From CAVPDE01 sp964580575 (GTDB lineage: Bacteria > Desulfobacterota > DSM-4660 > Desulfatiglandales > HGW-15): a stretch of 14,622 nucleotides of DNA. The number at the start of each line of letters is the position of its first letter. Positions within the stretch are counted from its first letter, which is position 1. Position numbers and translations under genes: made by a program. Below are positions 5,908-14,237 of the stretch, in pieces. Location: positions 1-14,622 of the forward strand of contig CAZOLJ010000100.1 in the NCBI GenBank assembly GCA_964580575.1, written 5' to 3'. The notes below the pieces were generated by a model. The model searched no databases. It had not been told where the DNA came from and saw nothing but the letters and a program-made list of their open reading frames with translations.

Positions 5908-5963
5908 TTTTCTTCTCCTGAATGGGTATGATGCCTTCGTAAGAACTCAGAAAACACTCTTTT

Positions 5964-6035
5964 CCGTCATTCCCGCGGAGGCGGAATCCAGTCTATATAG
6001 GATCTTCTGGACTCCCGCCTCCACGGGAGTGACGG
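5964..6035. repeat. REP/MITE-like inverted repeat
   Basis: The left arm (5964-5991, starting CCGTCATTCCCGCGGAGGCG) and right arm (6007-6035, ending CCACGGGAGTGACGG) are imperfect inverted copies of about 28 bases with a few mismatches and one bulged base, separated by about 15 bp. The CCGTCATTCCCGC...GGAATCCAG type of arm is a widespread interspersed palindromic repeat in proteobacterial intergenic regions. It is probably non-coding and non-autonomous. It could end transcripts or stabilise RNA. Confidence 0.8.
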
Positions 6036-6140
6036 CTTAGAGGACTTTTTCCGCGTTCATCGAGTATGAGTATCAAAATTCCTATCATTTTTTCTTGGAC
6101 ACTTCAATGGCGGCGAAGAATGCCATGGTGTGACTATGAC

Positions 6141-6175
6141 AAAAAAAGAGATGCCGCCGAGGCTGGCGGCATCTC
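6141..6175 (-). terminator. Rho-independent terminator (minus strand)
   Basis: On the minus strand GAGATGCCGCC (6175-6165) pairs perfectly with GGCGGCATCTC (6158-6148) around a 6-base loop, an 11-bp GC-rich stem followed by seven T's (6147-6141). This is a textbook intrinsic terminator. It points the right way to end transcription of the minus-strand activase operon, but lies about 435 bp beyond that operon's last stop codon. It could instead end a separate transcript from the unassigned stretch 6176-6609. Confidence 0.85.
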
Positions 6176-6573
6176 CACTCAAGAATGGGGGTCTAGAGAT
6201 TGGTCAAGAAGGTTTGGCTACAGGTTAACACGTCTCCTAGGTCACCTATACGCATCGCTTCCAGAATTGCCGGAGGATGTCCCTCTCAGAGTCTTCCTCT
6301 CTTGAAGTCGATTAGACTCTCCAGCCGTTGCTTCAGGGAAGCGGTCGGATGGCCGCCACAACTTCATCAAAGAAAGAACCTTTTAACGCCGTGAGCTCAC
6401 TTTAAAACACTCTGAGGTCGGGCAGCCATTCCGCTTATGGGAGATGCAAGAACCATGCAAAGTCTAGGGAAATGAAAACGCTTGCAGAACAAAGGCCGGA
6501 TGTACCGGCCCTAAGAAGACAAGGCGGCAGGGTGTAAAGAAAGACGACACTGTGGAAAAAGGGCGACAGGAGG
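6176..6573. other. Non-coding stretch without a convincing gene
   Basis: No frame of convincing length or composition is present; the short frames here are interrupted or low-quality. Small inverted repeats exist: AGAGTCT (6288-6294) with AGACTCT (6314-6320), and GGCCGG (6494-6499) with CCGGCC (6505-6510). With the minus-strand terminator at its left end this could be a long 3' untranslated region, an unrecognised structured RNA, or decayed coding sequence. None of these can be shown from the sequence alone. Confidence 0.5.
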
Positions 6574-6608
6574 AAGACGGTGCACGGGCCACGGGACACA
6601 GCGCACGG
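6574..6608. repeat. Degenerate heptamer repeats, five units
   Basis: Five consecutive 7-base units fit the consensus NNCACGG with drift: AAGACGG, TGCACGG, GCCACGG, GACACAG and CGCACGG. The array ends one base before the stop codon of the minus-strand gene at 6610. It resembles the heptamer microrepeats seen between genes in many bacteria; no function is implied. Confidence 0.55.
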
Positions 6609-6609
6609 T

Positions 6610-8004
6610 TCAGGAGGGAAGCTTGTTCTTCATCCGACCGTGGCGCCTGAAATGCTGTTCCGCCTGGTACATGAAGGTCCTGATAGCGGCTTCGCGGCCC
6701 GGCTGAATGCTGGAGTCATAGGGCGCATCCAGGTAGGGGATACCCAGTTCGCTCATCACAGGCTTGACCACGGCAGATGTGGTTGTGCTCGGCATGCAGG
6801 TGAAGGGGTAGACATTCACCATGCCGTTATATCCAGCGCGTGCGCACGTAATGATCGATGCAATGCTGAGACAGGCTTCCGTCGCCACATCAAAGGAGAA
6901 AAGATCCTTCTCCTTAAGGATTTTTTCGAGATGAGAAATCTTGTGGTCCCCGATGAGGTCGAGGACAGGTCGAACCCGCTTGTAAACCTGGTTCTGCCGG
7001 TATTCCTTGTAGTAGAGGTCTATTCCGAAACCTAACGACTCTTTGAGCTTTGACCACAGGGGGCTGAAGCGCAGTTGTTTCAGATTCAAACGAGCTTGCG
7101 CCTTGGCGGTCCTCAAGGCGTCGTAGCTCACATAATTCCCCCACTCGGCAACAGAGGCATTGACCACCTCAGCCCCATGTTTTTCGAGCAAACGGATGAT
7201 GTCCTGGTTGGACTGGGTATGGGTCCTCAGGAAAATCTCCCCAACCATCCCGATGAGCGGCTTGGGAGGGATGTTTGGATCCATAAGGGCCTTCGCCTCT
7301 TCGATGATTTGCACGACTTCATTCAGGATCTTTTCAAAATCCTTGCTTGGTCCATATTCCTCGAATGTTTTCTCCAAGGAGTGAAGGGATGTTTCTATAC
7401 ATTCATCGGCTGACCCCGTCTTTCTTTCATACGGCCTGATTCGCCACAGAAGCCTGTCCATGATGTCGGCAACGATCACGGCGAAGAATCCGGACTTCTG
7501 GAAATCCAGGACCTTGTCATGTGCAAGGATGCCTGAAAAGGAATACCCGTCTCTCGTCGTTATGGAACTGATCGTCAGGCGGTTCAGCCCAGGGAAGGAA
7601 TCGAGCACGATCCTTTGAAATCGGTTGTAAAGTCCGAAGCGGCAAGGGCCGTCAGACTCGGGCAAAAAATACACATACTGCCCGGCATCAAAAGCCGGAC
7701 CCAGCATTTTCTTTTCTTTCTGAACGAAATAGAGGATGTCCCCCAATGTCACCTGGCAGGGATAACACTCCTTTCCGGAGGTGTACTCTTTTCCTAGATC
7801 AAGGCCTTTGTATGTTTCAAGAGTCCTGGCCTCCACACCAAATCCCCTCAAGGTTGCAGCAAGGAGAAGGGCGGTCGCGCGGTTCATCTCCGGGATAAGG
7901 ACCGACTTTTTGCCGAACCGAATTTTTCCCAGGTTGTTGGAGGCACGTTCTTCCTGGTTTTGTCTTCTCGCTTCCATGAGAGAGGTCCTAGTGTCGTGTT
8001 TCAT
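6610..8004 (-). CDS. COG3581-type partner of acyl-CoA dehydratase activase
   Basis: This 464-residue cytoplasmic protein resembles the COG3581 family, the segment normally found C-terminal to, or next to, activase-DUF2229 proteins. Conserved features are VLIPEMNRATALLLAATLRGFG near the start, GKECYPCQVTLGD (Cys80, Cys83) and SDGPCRFGLYNRFQ (Cys121). Further cysteines lie in ATEACLSIASIITCARAGYNG and NVYPFTCMPS, all plausible Fe-S or metal ligands. The biochemical role of the family is not established; by context it probably works with the 1020-residue protein encoded 32 bp upstream. ATG 8004 lacks a good ribosome-binding site. ATG 7977 (residue 10) has AGGA 8 bp upstream and may be the true start. 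Confidence 0.85.
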   Translation of the reverse strand: MKHDTRTSLMEARRQNQEERASNNLGKIRFGKKSVLIPEMNRATALLLAATLRGFGVEARTLETYKGLDLGKEYTSGKECYPCQVTLGDILYFVQKEKKMLGPAFDAGQYVYFLPESDGPCRFGLYNRFQRIVLDSFPGLNRLTISSITTRDGYSFSGILAHDKVLDFQKSGFFAVIVADIMDRLLWRIRPYERKTGSADECIETSLHSLEKTFEEYGPSKDFEKILNEVVQIIEEAKALMDPNIPPKPLIGMVGEIFLRTHTQSNQDIIRLLEKHGAEVVNASVAEWGNYVSYDALRTAKAQARLNLKQLRFSPLWSKLKESLGFGIDLYYKEYRQNQVYKRVRPVLDLIGDHKISHLEKILKEKDLFSFDVATEACLSIASIITCARAGYNGMVNVYPFTCMPSTTTSAVVKPVMSELGIPYLDAPYDSSIQPGREAAIRTFMYQAEQHFRRHGRMKNKLPS

Positions 8005-8036
8005 GGGTTCGTTGAATAAGTTTTTGAGACATGACC

Positions 8037-11000
8037 CTAATTTGCCAGCTTCAACCCCGTGTCCTGATTCCAGACTGACTTCTGCATCGTGTTTTCGATC
8101 ACACTCTTAAAAGCCTCAAGCCTGGTCATGACTCCGGCCACAGCACTGTGCTCGTCGAGCTCAAGAATAAGATAAGGTTTGGATCCCATAATGTGACGAT
8201 AAAAGTGCTCGATGAAGGAATCCGCCCCGCATCCGAAGTTTGTCAGGTGAAGTCCGAAAGCATTCGGCAAGGCGCTGATCCGCTTTGCCGTCCTGAGAAT
8301 CTGTGCCCCGAGCCCCCAGTACATGGCGGAGAATTCCCCAAGCTCAATATCCGAGACATCCAAAAAATCCATGGGCAGGGCGGTGAGCCCGATTTTGGAC
8401 AGGTTCTGCCCGATCCTCAGATTCACCCTTTCATCGTAGAGGTTATAAGGCCGACCTGTGACGACCACTATCGGCTCCTGGGGCGGCATATTCTCCAGAA
8501 TGTCGCGGCCTTTGCGCTGAAGTTCTTTGAACCACTGATGCTGCCTTTCCAGCGCGTAATTAAGCGCCTGCTTCACTTGGGTTTTCGTCACCCCAAGCTT
8601 TTCGCGGATCTGATCGGAGAGCTCTGTGGCGAGCAACTCAGGGTCGTATTTGAGGTGAAGGGAGGGACTCAGCAAACTTGCGCGATCCAGCTTAAAGGCG
8701 GATCGCACCATGTATGCGTTGCTCTGCACCATGGGGCAGTAGTAACCCACCTCCGAAGGGTTCGGGACGGGCATGTCGATCACGGTGGGCAGAAAGAGGA
8801 AACGGGTTCTACCTGCGAGTTGTCTCACGTGGCCGAAGGAGACTTTGACCGGATAGCAGGTCTCCGCCACCATGGATTCGATTCCGATCTTGGAGATCTG
8901 CTGAGTGGTCGCCGGCGTGAGCACAAGCCGGAACCCGAGATGATCGAAGAAGTGAGCCCACAGGACCGATGAGTGAATGCCGTACAGAGCCCGCTGCATG
9001 CCCACCGTGGGCCTGCCGGCCGCTTCCAGCAGCGGGGTCTCTCCCAACTCCTCGAACACTCCGGCCATATAGGTCTGCCACACCTGGTCGCGCAGATCAA
9101 AGAGGTTTTCCTTCCGGGTCCCCTTGCCTCTCGTCACTTCATACCGGCCGCACTCCCCTCCCCAAACGCTTCGCCTTCCGTCGAAATCGTAGATTTTCAA
9201 CTTGCACTCATTGTGGCATTGAGGGTCCGCGTGACAGATTTTATCGCTGTAAGCCATCCGATCGCGCATGGCGCTCTCTATGCCCCTGAAGATGCTCTTG
9301 TCCTTGCCCTCCAGTTGCATCTTTTCTTGCAAGCTGATCGCAGCGCCATAGGCGCCGAGCACTTCCCGATTGGCCGGGATCAGGATTTCCCTGCCGAGCA
9401 CGTTTTCAAAACCGGCCACCACGCCCTGGTTCAGGGAAGGCCCGCCCAGGAACATGATCCTCTGTCCGATTTTTCGTTTTCCCACCACCCGATTGAGGTA
9501 GTTGTGGACAATGGCGTAGCAGAGGCCGGCGATGAGATCCCTTCTTTCCACTCCCTTCTGGTGATAGGCCACAAGGTCGGATTCCATGAACACGGTGCAC
9601 CGTTCGGCCAGTTTCACCGGCTCCTCGGAGGAAAGAGCCACCTCCTGGAACTCGCCCACAATGTGGATGCCGTGCTTGTTGGCCAGCTCGTGGAGAAAGC
9701 TGCCGGTCCCGGCGGCACACACCTTGTTCATGTCAAAGTCGAGAGGGTGTGTGTTCAAGATGGAAATGTATTTCGAGTCTTGTCCTCCGATCTCAAAAAT
9801 CGTGTCCACCTCGGGATCGATTTGGACGGCTCCCCTCGCGTGGGCTGTGATCTCGTCGATGATCAGGTCTGCGTTGAGGAAATCGCCCACCACGTTTCTC
9901 CCTGAGCCGGTGGTGGCCACCCCGATGAGTTCGACGCGGTTCCCAAGCTCACCGTGAATGTGTTGGAGAAGGCTCTGGGTGACCTCGATCGGTTTTCCCT
10001 GGGTGGGGACGTACCGTTTGTGAATGATTTCGCGGCGTTCATTCATCAAGGCGTACTTGGTCGTGGTCGATCCGATGTCGATTCCAAGATAGGCCCGGGT
10101 CTTCGGAGTCACCAGGAAGCGCTCAATTTTACCCGTGTCCTGCCAGCGGGTCTTTTTCATTTCGAGCCTTGGTGCGACAGGAACAGAACGCTTGAGATCG
10201 AGGGGAGCGCTCTTCAACACGTCGAGATTCACTTGGTCCTCTCGCCCCAGCTCAAGGGCCTTGAGGGCGACACCCAGGGCTCCTGTGGATGCGCTGTAGG
10301 AAGGGACGGTGAGCGAGGGAAAGTAGGTTTGAAAAGCCTTTACCTGCAAGGCGTTCATGGACAGACCGCCTACAAAGACGATGGGCTCCTCAAGCACCCG
10401 CCTTGGTACAAGGGTGCTGATGTAGTTCCGCGCGTTTCCCAGGTGTAGGCCGTATATGATGTCTTCCAGTCGCTCCCCTTTGTTCTGGAGATGAATCATG
10501 TCGGACTTGGTGAAAACCGTGCAGCGACATGCCACATTGGCAGGTTTTGTGCTTTTGAGCCCCAGGGCGATGAAGTCCGACAGGACTCGGTCGATCTGAA
10601 TCTGGCTGGTTTCTCTGTTGTTTTCATAGAGAGCCGTGGCGAGGCGCTCGGCTTGCTGGTCAATGAAGGATCCTGTTCCGGAGGCGCAGGGCCCATTAGT
10701 AGCGAAATAGTCAAGCTCCCAGGTTCCGTCGCGATGCTTGATCTGGAAGAGCGCAGTGTCCTGTCCGCCCATGCTGATGATGGTTTTCGTGTCCGGATTC
10801 AGGAAGAGGACCCCCAGGACCTGACTGATGGTCTCAAACTCGTAGAATAGGCCCAGTCTGTCGCTCAGGTTCTTTCCGTGGTTTCCGGTAAAAGCGATGG
10901 AGCGAATGCTCTCTTGACCGAATTCCTCGTAAAGATGCTCGATAAGGGAAAGGGTTTCTTCTTCTACTTTTCCGAAATGGCGCTTGTAGGGAAGTTCGTA

Positions 11001-11099
11001 AACGATCGCTTTGAACCCGTTCATGACCAGAGCGTTCAGGCTTACAGACCCCGCATCAATGCCTACGAAGTATCTGTTGGTCTCCGGTCTTTTGGTCAT
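8037..11099 (-). CDS. Acyl-CoA dehydratase activase with two ATPase domains plus DUF2229
   Basis: This 1020-residue protein carries two tandem BcrAD/BadFG/HgdC-type ATPase domains of the actin/Hsp70 fold. Domain 1 (about 10-283) starts YFVGIDAGS and has GPCASGTGSF (Cys138) and CRCTVF (Cys193). Domain 2 (about 336-590) starts YLGIDIGSTTTKYA and has CAAGTGSFL (Cys461) and ERCTVF (Cys501). In HgdC-like activators the two equivalent cysteines of each subunit hold a [4Fe-4S] cluster at a dimer interface, and ATP hydrolysis drives a low-potential electron onto a dehydratase or reductase. A Cys-rich linker (Cys622, 628, 632, 650) follows, then a DUF2229 region from about 690 (TVGMQRALYGIHSS, ESMVAETCYPVKVSFGH). 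The substrate is unknown. Two domains in one chain could form the cluster site internally. GAGG lies about 9 bp before ATG 11099. Confidence 0.9.
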   Translation of the reverse strand: MTKRPETNRYFVGIDAGSVSLNALVMNGFKAIVYELPYKRHFGKVEEETLSLIEHLYEEFGQESIRSIAFTGNHGKNLSDRLGLFYEFETISQVLGVLFLNPDTKTIISMGGQDTALFQIKHRDGTWELDYFATNGPCASGTGSFIDQQAERLATALYENNRETSQIQIDRVLSDFIALGLKSTKPANVACRCTVFTKSDMIHLQNKGERLEDIIYGLHLGNARNYISTLVPRRVLEEPIVFVGGLSMNALQVKAFQTYFPSLTVPSYSASTGALGVALKALELGREDQVNLDVLKSAPLDLKRSVPVAPRLEMKKTRWQDTGKIERFLVTPKTRAYLGIDIGSTTTKYALMNERREIIHKRYVPTQGKPIEVTQSLLQHIHGELGNRVELIGVATTGSGRNVVGDFLNADLIIDEITAHARGAVQIDPEVDTIFEIGGQDSKYISILNTHPLDFDMNKVCAAGTGSFLHELANKHGIHIVGEFQEVALSSEEPVKLAERCTVFMESDLVAYHQKGVERRDLIAGLCYAIVHNYLNRVVGKRKIGQRIMFLGGPSLNQGVVAGFENVLGREILIPANREVLGAYGAAISLQEKMQLEGKDKSIFRGIESAMRDRMAYSDKICHADPQCHNECKLKIYDFDGRRSVWGGECGRYEVTRGKGTRKENLFDLRDQVWQTYMAGVFEELGETPLLEAAGRPTVGMQRALYGIHSSVLWAHFFDHLGFRLVLTPATTQQISKIGIESMVAETCYPVKVSFGHVRQLAGRTRFLFLPTVIDMPVPNPSEVGYYCPMVQSNAYMVRSAFKLDRASLLSPSLHLKYDPELLATELSDQIREKLGVTKTQVKQALNYALERQHQWFKELQRKGRDILENMPPQEPIVVVTGRPYNLYDERVNLRIGQNLSKIGLTALPMDFLDVSDIELGEFSAMYWGLGAQILRTAKRISALPNAFGLHLTNFGCGADSFIEHFYRHIMGSKPYLILELDEHSAVAGVMTRLEAFKSVIENTMQKSVWNQDTGLKLAN

Positions 11100-11253
11100 G
11101 ACAAGCGGCCTCGGCTTGCTCCATGCCAGAAACGGTGCCCCATGAGGATCTCCATTCCCTTTTTAACCACACCTTGTTTTCATTTGCAATAGGGATGCGG
11201 TGGAAAAATAGGGTGGGTGCCGGAGGGAGAGGATTCAGGAGGAATGCAAACCA

Positions 11254-11907
11254 TCAGTTCCTCTGAAACACGAGGTCTGCGAAAAAGCTCTCTCCCGAGG
11301 TCGCTGTGTGCTGAGAGTTGATCTGGATTCGGATTCCTGCAAGCACAGGAGGTTCATCACCGAACAGACTCTTGTAATCTTCCCACACGTTGCGGGTTTC
11401 AGTGATCCACCTTCCGGCATCGTCCGGGCCCGAACGGACCACGACGGTCTTGATGTTCACAAAAGGAATTTTTGAGGCATTTTCCACCGTACCGGCGGGA
11501 GCGGTTGTATCCCAGATGTAGGCAATCGTTTTTCGGTTGGAAAACGCAAGAAAGAGCTGGGCGGCCTGGTCATCGGCGTTTGACTTTCGGAAGTCACCCC
11601 CATCAGGCAGCTTGGTTACCTTCCATTTCCAGGAAAGCACCGGGTACAACTGAGGATTAATGTCGACGGCCTTCTGAAGCGCAAAAGAAGTCTCCTCGCT
11701 TCGAAGTCGCAAGGCGGGGATACCGCTCTCCTGGATGATCGTATAATCCGCTTTCCCCTTTTTCTCCTTCAGTTGCCATCCCGAAGGCTGGCCGCCATTA
11801 CCGAGATCACTGGAAAAGTCGGCAATGATGACTCGCTCGGATGCCCAGGCAGTGGAAAGAAAACCAAGGAGGAACAAAAACAGCACGACCCTTTTCAGAC
11901 CCCTCAT
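11254..11907 (-). CDS. Exported DUF3047 family protein
   Basis: This 217-residue protein has a signal peptide: basic RGLKR, hydrophobic VVLFLFLLGFLSTAWA, and likely cleavage after AWA near residue 23. The mature part matches the DUF3047 pattern: LSWKWKVTKLPDGGDFRKSNADDQAAQLFLAFSNRK, then TIAYIWD, VVVRSGPDDAGRWITETRNVWEDYKSLFGDEPP and IRIQINSQHT near the end. It should be periplasmic with a beta-rich, possibly ligand- or carbohydrate-binding fold; the family has no proven function. ATG 11907 is chosen because a perfect GGAGG lies 5 bp upstream; the GTG at 11913 is inside that site. The activase gene lies 154 bp downstream on the same strand, so co-transcription is possible but not required. 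Confidence 0.85.
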   Translation of the reverse strand: MRGLKRVVLFLFLLGFLSTAWASERVIIADFSSDLGNGGQPSGWQLKEKKGKADYTIIQESGIPALRLRSEETSFALQKAVDINPQLYPVLSWKWKVTKLPDGGDFRKSNADDQAAQLFLAFSNRKTIAYIWDTTAPAGTVENASKIPFVNIKTVVVRSGPDDAGRWITETRNVWEDYKSLFGDEPPVLAGIRIQINSQHTATSGESFFADLVFQRN

Positions 11908-12204
11908 GATCACCTCCGTTCCCAGCGCGAGACCACTTCCAAGTTAGTCGGGAGCGTGATCGCGCTCCGTGTGAATCTACTTGAGCAAGCGAGGCCTGAC
12001 AAGGAACTTGTCTTAGATTTACAATTTAGTAATATAAATTTGATACGAGGGGATGTCAAGAAGGCCGTCGATCAAAGGAAAGGTTTTTGTCGGGATTTGA
12101 CGTTGACTTGCCAAGTTTGCTAGTATCCATAAAACATTATGCCATATGAGTTCGGGAGAGGGGTTTTCTTCGTTATCAGAGATCAGGCAGCGGGGGGATG
12201 AAGA

Positions 12205-12609
12205 ATGAAAGTCCACGAGTTTATGACAACCAAGATAGAGTTCATTGATGCGAGCAAGAGCGTGTATGACGCGGTCGAGCGAATGGTGGACCGGCGCATC
12301 CGCTCCGTGGTGGTGCGATTTCCTGGCAAGGAGGGAGACTACGGGGTTCTCACAACCCGGGATATCGTGTTCAAAGTGCTCGCTAAAGGAACAAATCCCA
12401 AGAAAGTCAAAGTCTCGGAAATCGCCTCAAAGCCTGTGGCCTGCATTGATAAGGATATGGATTTTGACGATGCGGCCACAACCATGGAGCGCTCGAATAT
12501 TGCCAGGCTCTTTGTGTGCGATGAAGGCAAGATCATTGGTCTCATTTCGCTTTTAGATGTCATGGCCGCTGAGCTGGTGACAAGAGCAAGGGGAAATCAT
12601 GATTCTTGA
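12205..12609 (+). CDS. CBS-domain pair protein
   Basis: This 134-residue soluble protein consists of two CBS domains. The first is at about 5-60 (VHEFMTTKIEFIDASKSVYDA to YGVLTTRDIVFKVLAKG), the second at about 69-125 (KVSEIASKPVACIDKDMDFDDAA to IGLISLLDVMAAELV). CBS pairs usually bind adenine nucleotides such as AMP, ATP or c-di-AMP and control a partner. The gene overlaps the next (DUF47/PhoU-like) gene by 11 bp, so the partner may be the phosphate transport machinery that follows. GGGGG lies about 7 bp before ATG 12205. The 291-bp gap upstream is AT-rich around 12010-12055 and must hold the divergent promoters; no clear pair is seen. Confidence 0.88.
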   Translation: MKVHEFMTTKIEFIDASKSVYDAVERMVDRRIRSVVVRFPGKEGDYGVLTTRDIVFKVLAKGTNPKKVKVSEIASKPVACIDKDMDFDDAATTMERSNIARLFVCDEGKIIGLISLLDVMAAELVTRARGNHDS

Positions 12610-13228
12610 AAAGATCTTCTCTCACGGCAAGAAAGAGCGCCAGGTCACTGAAGACATCGAAAGGCACATCCGGCTTCTTTGCAAGGCCTGCCAGATCTTC
12701 AGAGATGCCCTGGAACGAAATGATCGCAATCTCATGTGGGAAGTGATTGAGCTCGAGAGAGATGCTGATGCGGTAAGAAGAGATGTGATCGCTCATATCT
12801 ATGAGGGCGCTTTCCTCCCGTATATTCGCCCGGATCTTTGCAAGTTCGTCGAAATCGTGGACGAAGTGTTCGACCACCTCAAGGACACCGCGTTTTTCAG
12901 CCTTGATTGCGAACTCCCCGAAGCGCTGAGAGAAGAGAGCATCCGGGTCGCCCTTCTCAATTTCAGGATGTGCGAGATGCTCCTGATTTCCTTTGAAGCC
13001 ATGATCAAGGGAGCGGATCTGCGCGAAAAGACTCTCGCCATTCGAATCTATGAGAAGAAGATTGACGATATCAAGCTCATTATGTTCAAAGATGCGGAGC
13101 AGGTTCCGACAGCCAACTTCTGGGAAGGAAAGAAACTCTCGGATCTTCTCACCGGACTCACCATGATCAGCGATTTCATCGAAGATGCCAGCGATCATCT
13201 TCAAATCATCAATGTCAGCACCAGGTAA
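12599..13228 (+). CDS. DUF47 / PhoU-like Pit accessory protein
   Basis: This 209-residue all-helical protein belongs to the DUF47 (PhoU_div) family, distant relatives of PhoU. Typical stretches are ILEKIFSHGKKE at the start, ELERDADAVRRDVIAHIYEGAFLPYIRPDL (51-80), where the Glu/Asp-rich helix usually binds metal, and a second EKKIDDIKLIMFK plus GLTMISDFIEDASDHLQII near the end. DUF47 genes are commonly paired with Pit permeases, and the proteins are thought to modulate them. ATG 12599 overlaps the CBS gene by 11 bp with GGGGA about 5 bp upstream. The Pit-family gene follows after 76 bp. Confidence 0.9.
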   Translation: MILEKIFSHGKKERQVTEDIERHIRLLCKACQIFRDALERNDRNLMWEVIELERDADAVRRDVIAHIYEGAFLPYIRPDLCKFVEIVDEVFDHLKDTAFFSLDCELPEALREESIRVALLNFRMCEMLLISFEAMIKGADLREKTLAIRIYEKKIDDIKLIMFKDAEQVPTANFWEGKKLSDLLTGLTMISDFIEDASDHLQIINVSTR

Positions 13229-13304
13229 TTCGAGGCAGCAGGTAAAACGGTTGAAACCCGCGCGGGGTCAAAGGGCCTTGTGATACAGGCGGTTTAGACA
13301 GAAC

Positions 13305-14228
13305 ATGTGGAAAGTCCTGAGCGGTGTTTTTCTCGGTTGGAGCCTTGGAGCCAATGACTCTGCGAACATCTTTGGGACGGGGTATACCACCGGTGTCATT
13401 AAATACCGCACGGCGATCTGGCTGACGGCAATATTCGTCATGGTTGGCGCGGTTCTGGAAGGCCCCAAATGCATGACGGTTGTCGGTGATCTTTCCCGGC
13501 TCGTGCCTATCGAAGCCTTTTACTGCGCTCTTGCCGCCGCCGTCACCATGACGGTCCTCACCGTTCTTGCCATTCCTGCCTCCTGCTCCCAGGCGATCGT
13601 CGGAGCCGTTATAGGCGCAGGAATTCTTTCCGGCACCGCAGACTTCTCAAAGCTCTACATAATCGTGGCCTGCTGGGTGTTCACTCCCATTTTCGGGGTT
13701 TTTGCCGGTTATGCGCTCCATCGCGTTCTGGGGGCCGTGATCAACAGGACGGTGATGAGCCTCATGCGGCGCAGCCTGCTCTACTCGGGCGGGATTATCC
13801 TGGCCGGCTGTTATGGGGCTTACAGCCTGGGGGCAAACAACGTGGCCAATGTAACCGGCGTGTACGTTGGTGCCGGTTTGCTGACCGAGGAATTCGCCGC
13901 CGTCCTCGGGGGAGTCAGCATTGCTCTGGGGTCCCTGACCTACAGCAAGAAGGTCATGGAAACGGTGGGCAAGGGAATCGTTCCCCTGGACCCCTTTTCA
14001 GCGCTGGTTGCCCTGCTCGCCGAAGCGTTCACCTTACACCTCTTCACCCAAGTTGGAGTTCCTGTATCGTCGTCCCAAGCCATTGTCGGTGCCGTGGTGG
14101 GCGTCGGCCTGGTGGGAGACGTGCAGACCGTAAGCCTTAAGATGCTTGGGAAAATCGGCATGGGTTGGATCATGACGCCGGTATCCGCAGGGGTGCTGGC
14201 TTATCTGTTCATCCGGATCATGGCATAG
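13305..14228 (+). CDS. pit: Pit-family inorganic phosphate transporter
   Basis: This 307-residue polytopic membrane protein has the internal duplication of Pit/PiT carriers. GANDSAN (15-21) matches GANNVAN (176-182), and PASCSQAIVGAVIG (91-104) matches PVSSSQAIVGAVVG (253-266). About 8-10 hydrophobic helices are predicted. It is shorter than Escherichia coli PitA because it lacks the long central cytoplasmic loop; this compact form is usual in many bacteria and archaea. Substrate is most likely phosphate, taken up with protons or as metal-phosphate; relatives transporting sulfate exist but the DUF47 partner favours phosphate. No strong ribosome-binding site precedes ATG 13305, yet it must be at or before this point because GANDSAN lies at residue 15. 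Confidence 0.92.
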   Translation: MWKVLSGVFLGWSLGANDSANIFGTGYTTGVIKYRTAIWLTAIFVMVGAVLEGPKCMTVVGDLSRLVPIEAFYCALAAAVTMTVLTVLAIPASCSQAIVGAVIGAGILSGTADFSKLYIIVACWVFTPIFGVFAGYALHRVLGAVINRTVMSLMRRSLLYSGGIILAGCYGAYSLGANNVANVTGVYVGAGLLTEEFAAVLGGVSIALGSLTYSKKVMETVGKGIVPLDPFSALVALLAEAFTLHLFTQVGVPVSSSQAIVGAVVGVGLVGDVQTVSLKMLGKIGMGWIMTPVSAGVLAYLFIRIMA

Positions 14229-14237
14229 GAGGGCACC

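Noticed and set aside
6066..6394. Two short plus-strand frames (79 and 64 codons) in the gene-free stretch
   Set aside because: They cross the terminator hairpin, lack ribosome-binding sites and have no protein-like pattern.
8973..9905. Long plus-strand open frame (310 codons) inside the activase gene
   Set aside because: It lies wholly antisense to conserved activase motifs, its product has no recognisable domain, and such frames are common opposite GC-rich genes.
11113..11129. Sigma-54 (-24/-12) promoter for the activase gene, TGGCATG then AAGC on the minus strand
   Set aside because: Two T's of the -12 element are missing, and transcription would start just before the ATG, excluding the ribosome-binding site.
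11160..11189. Sigma-70 promoter for the activase gene (minus strand TTGCAA, 18 bp, TAAAAA)
   Set aside because: Both boxes are only partial matches with non-optimal spacing; not strong enough to list as a feature.
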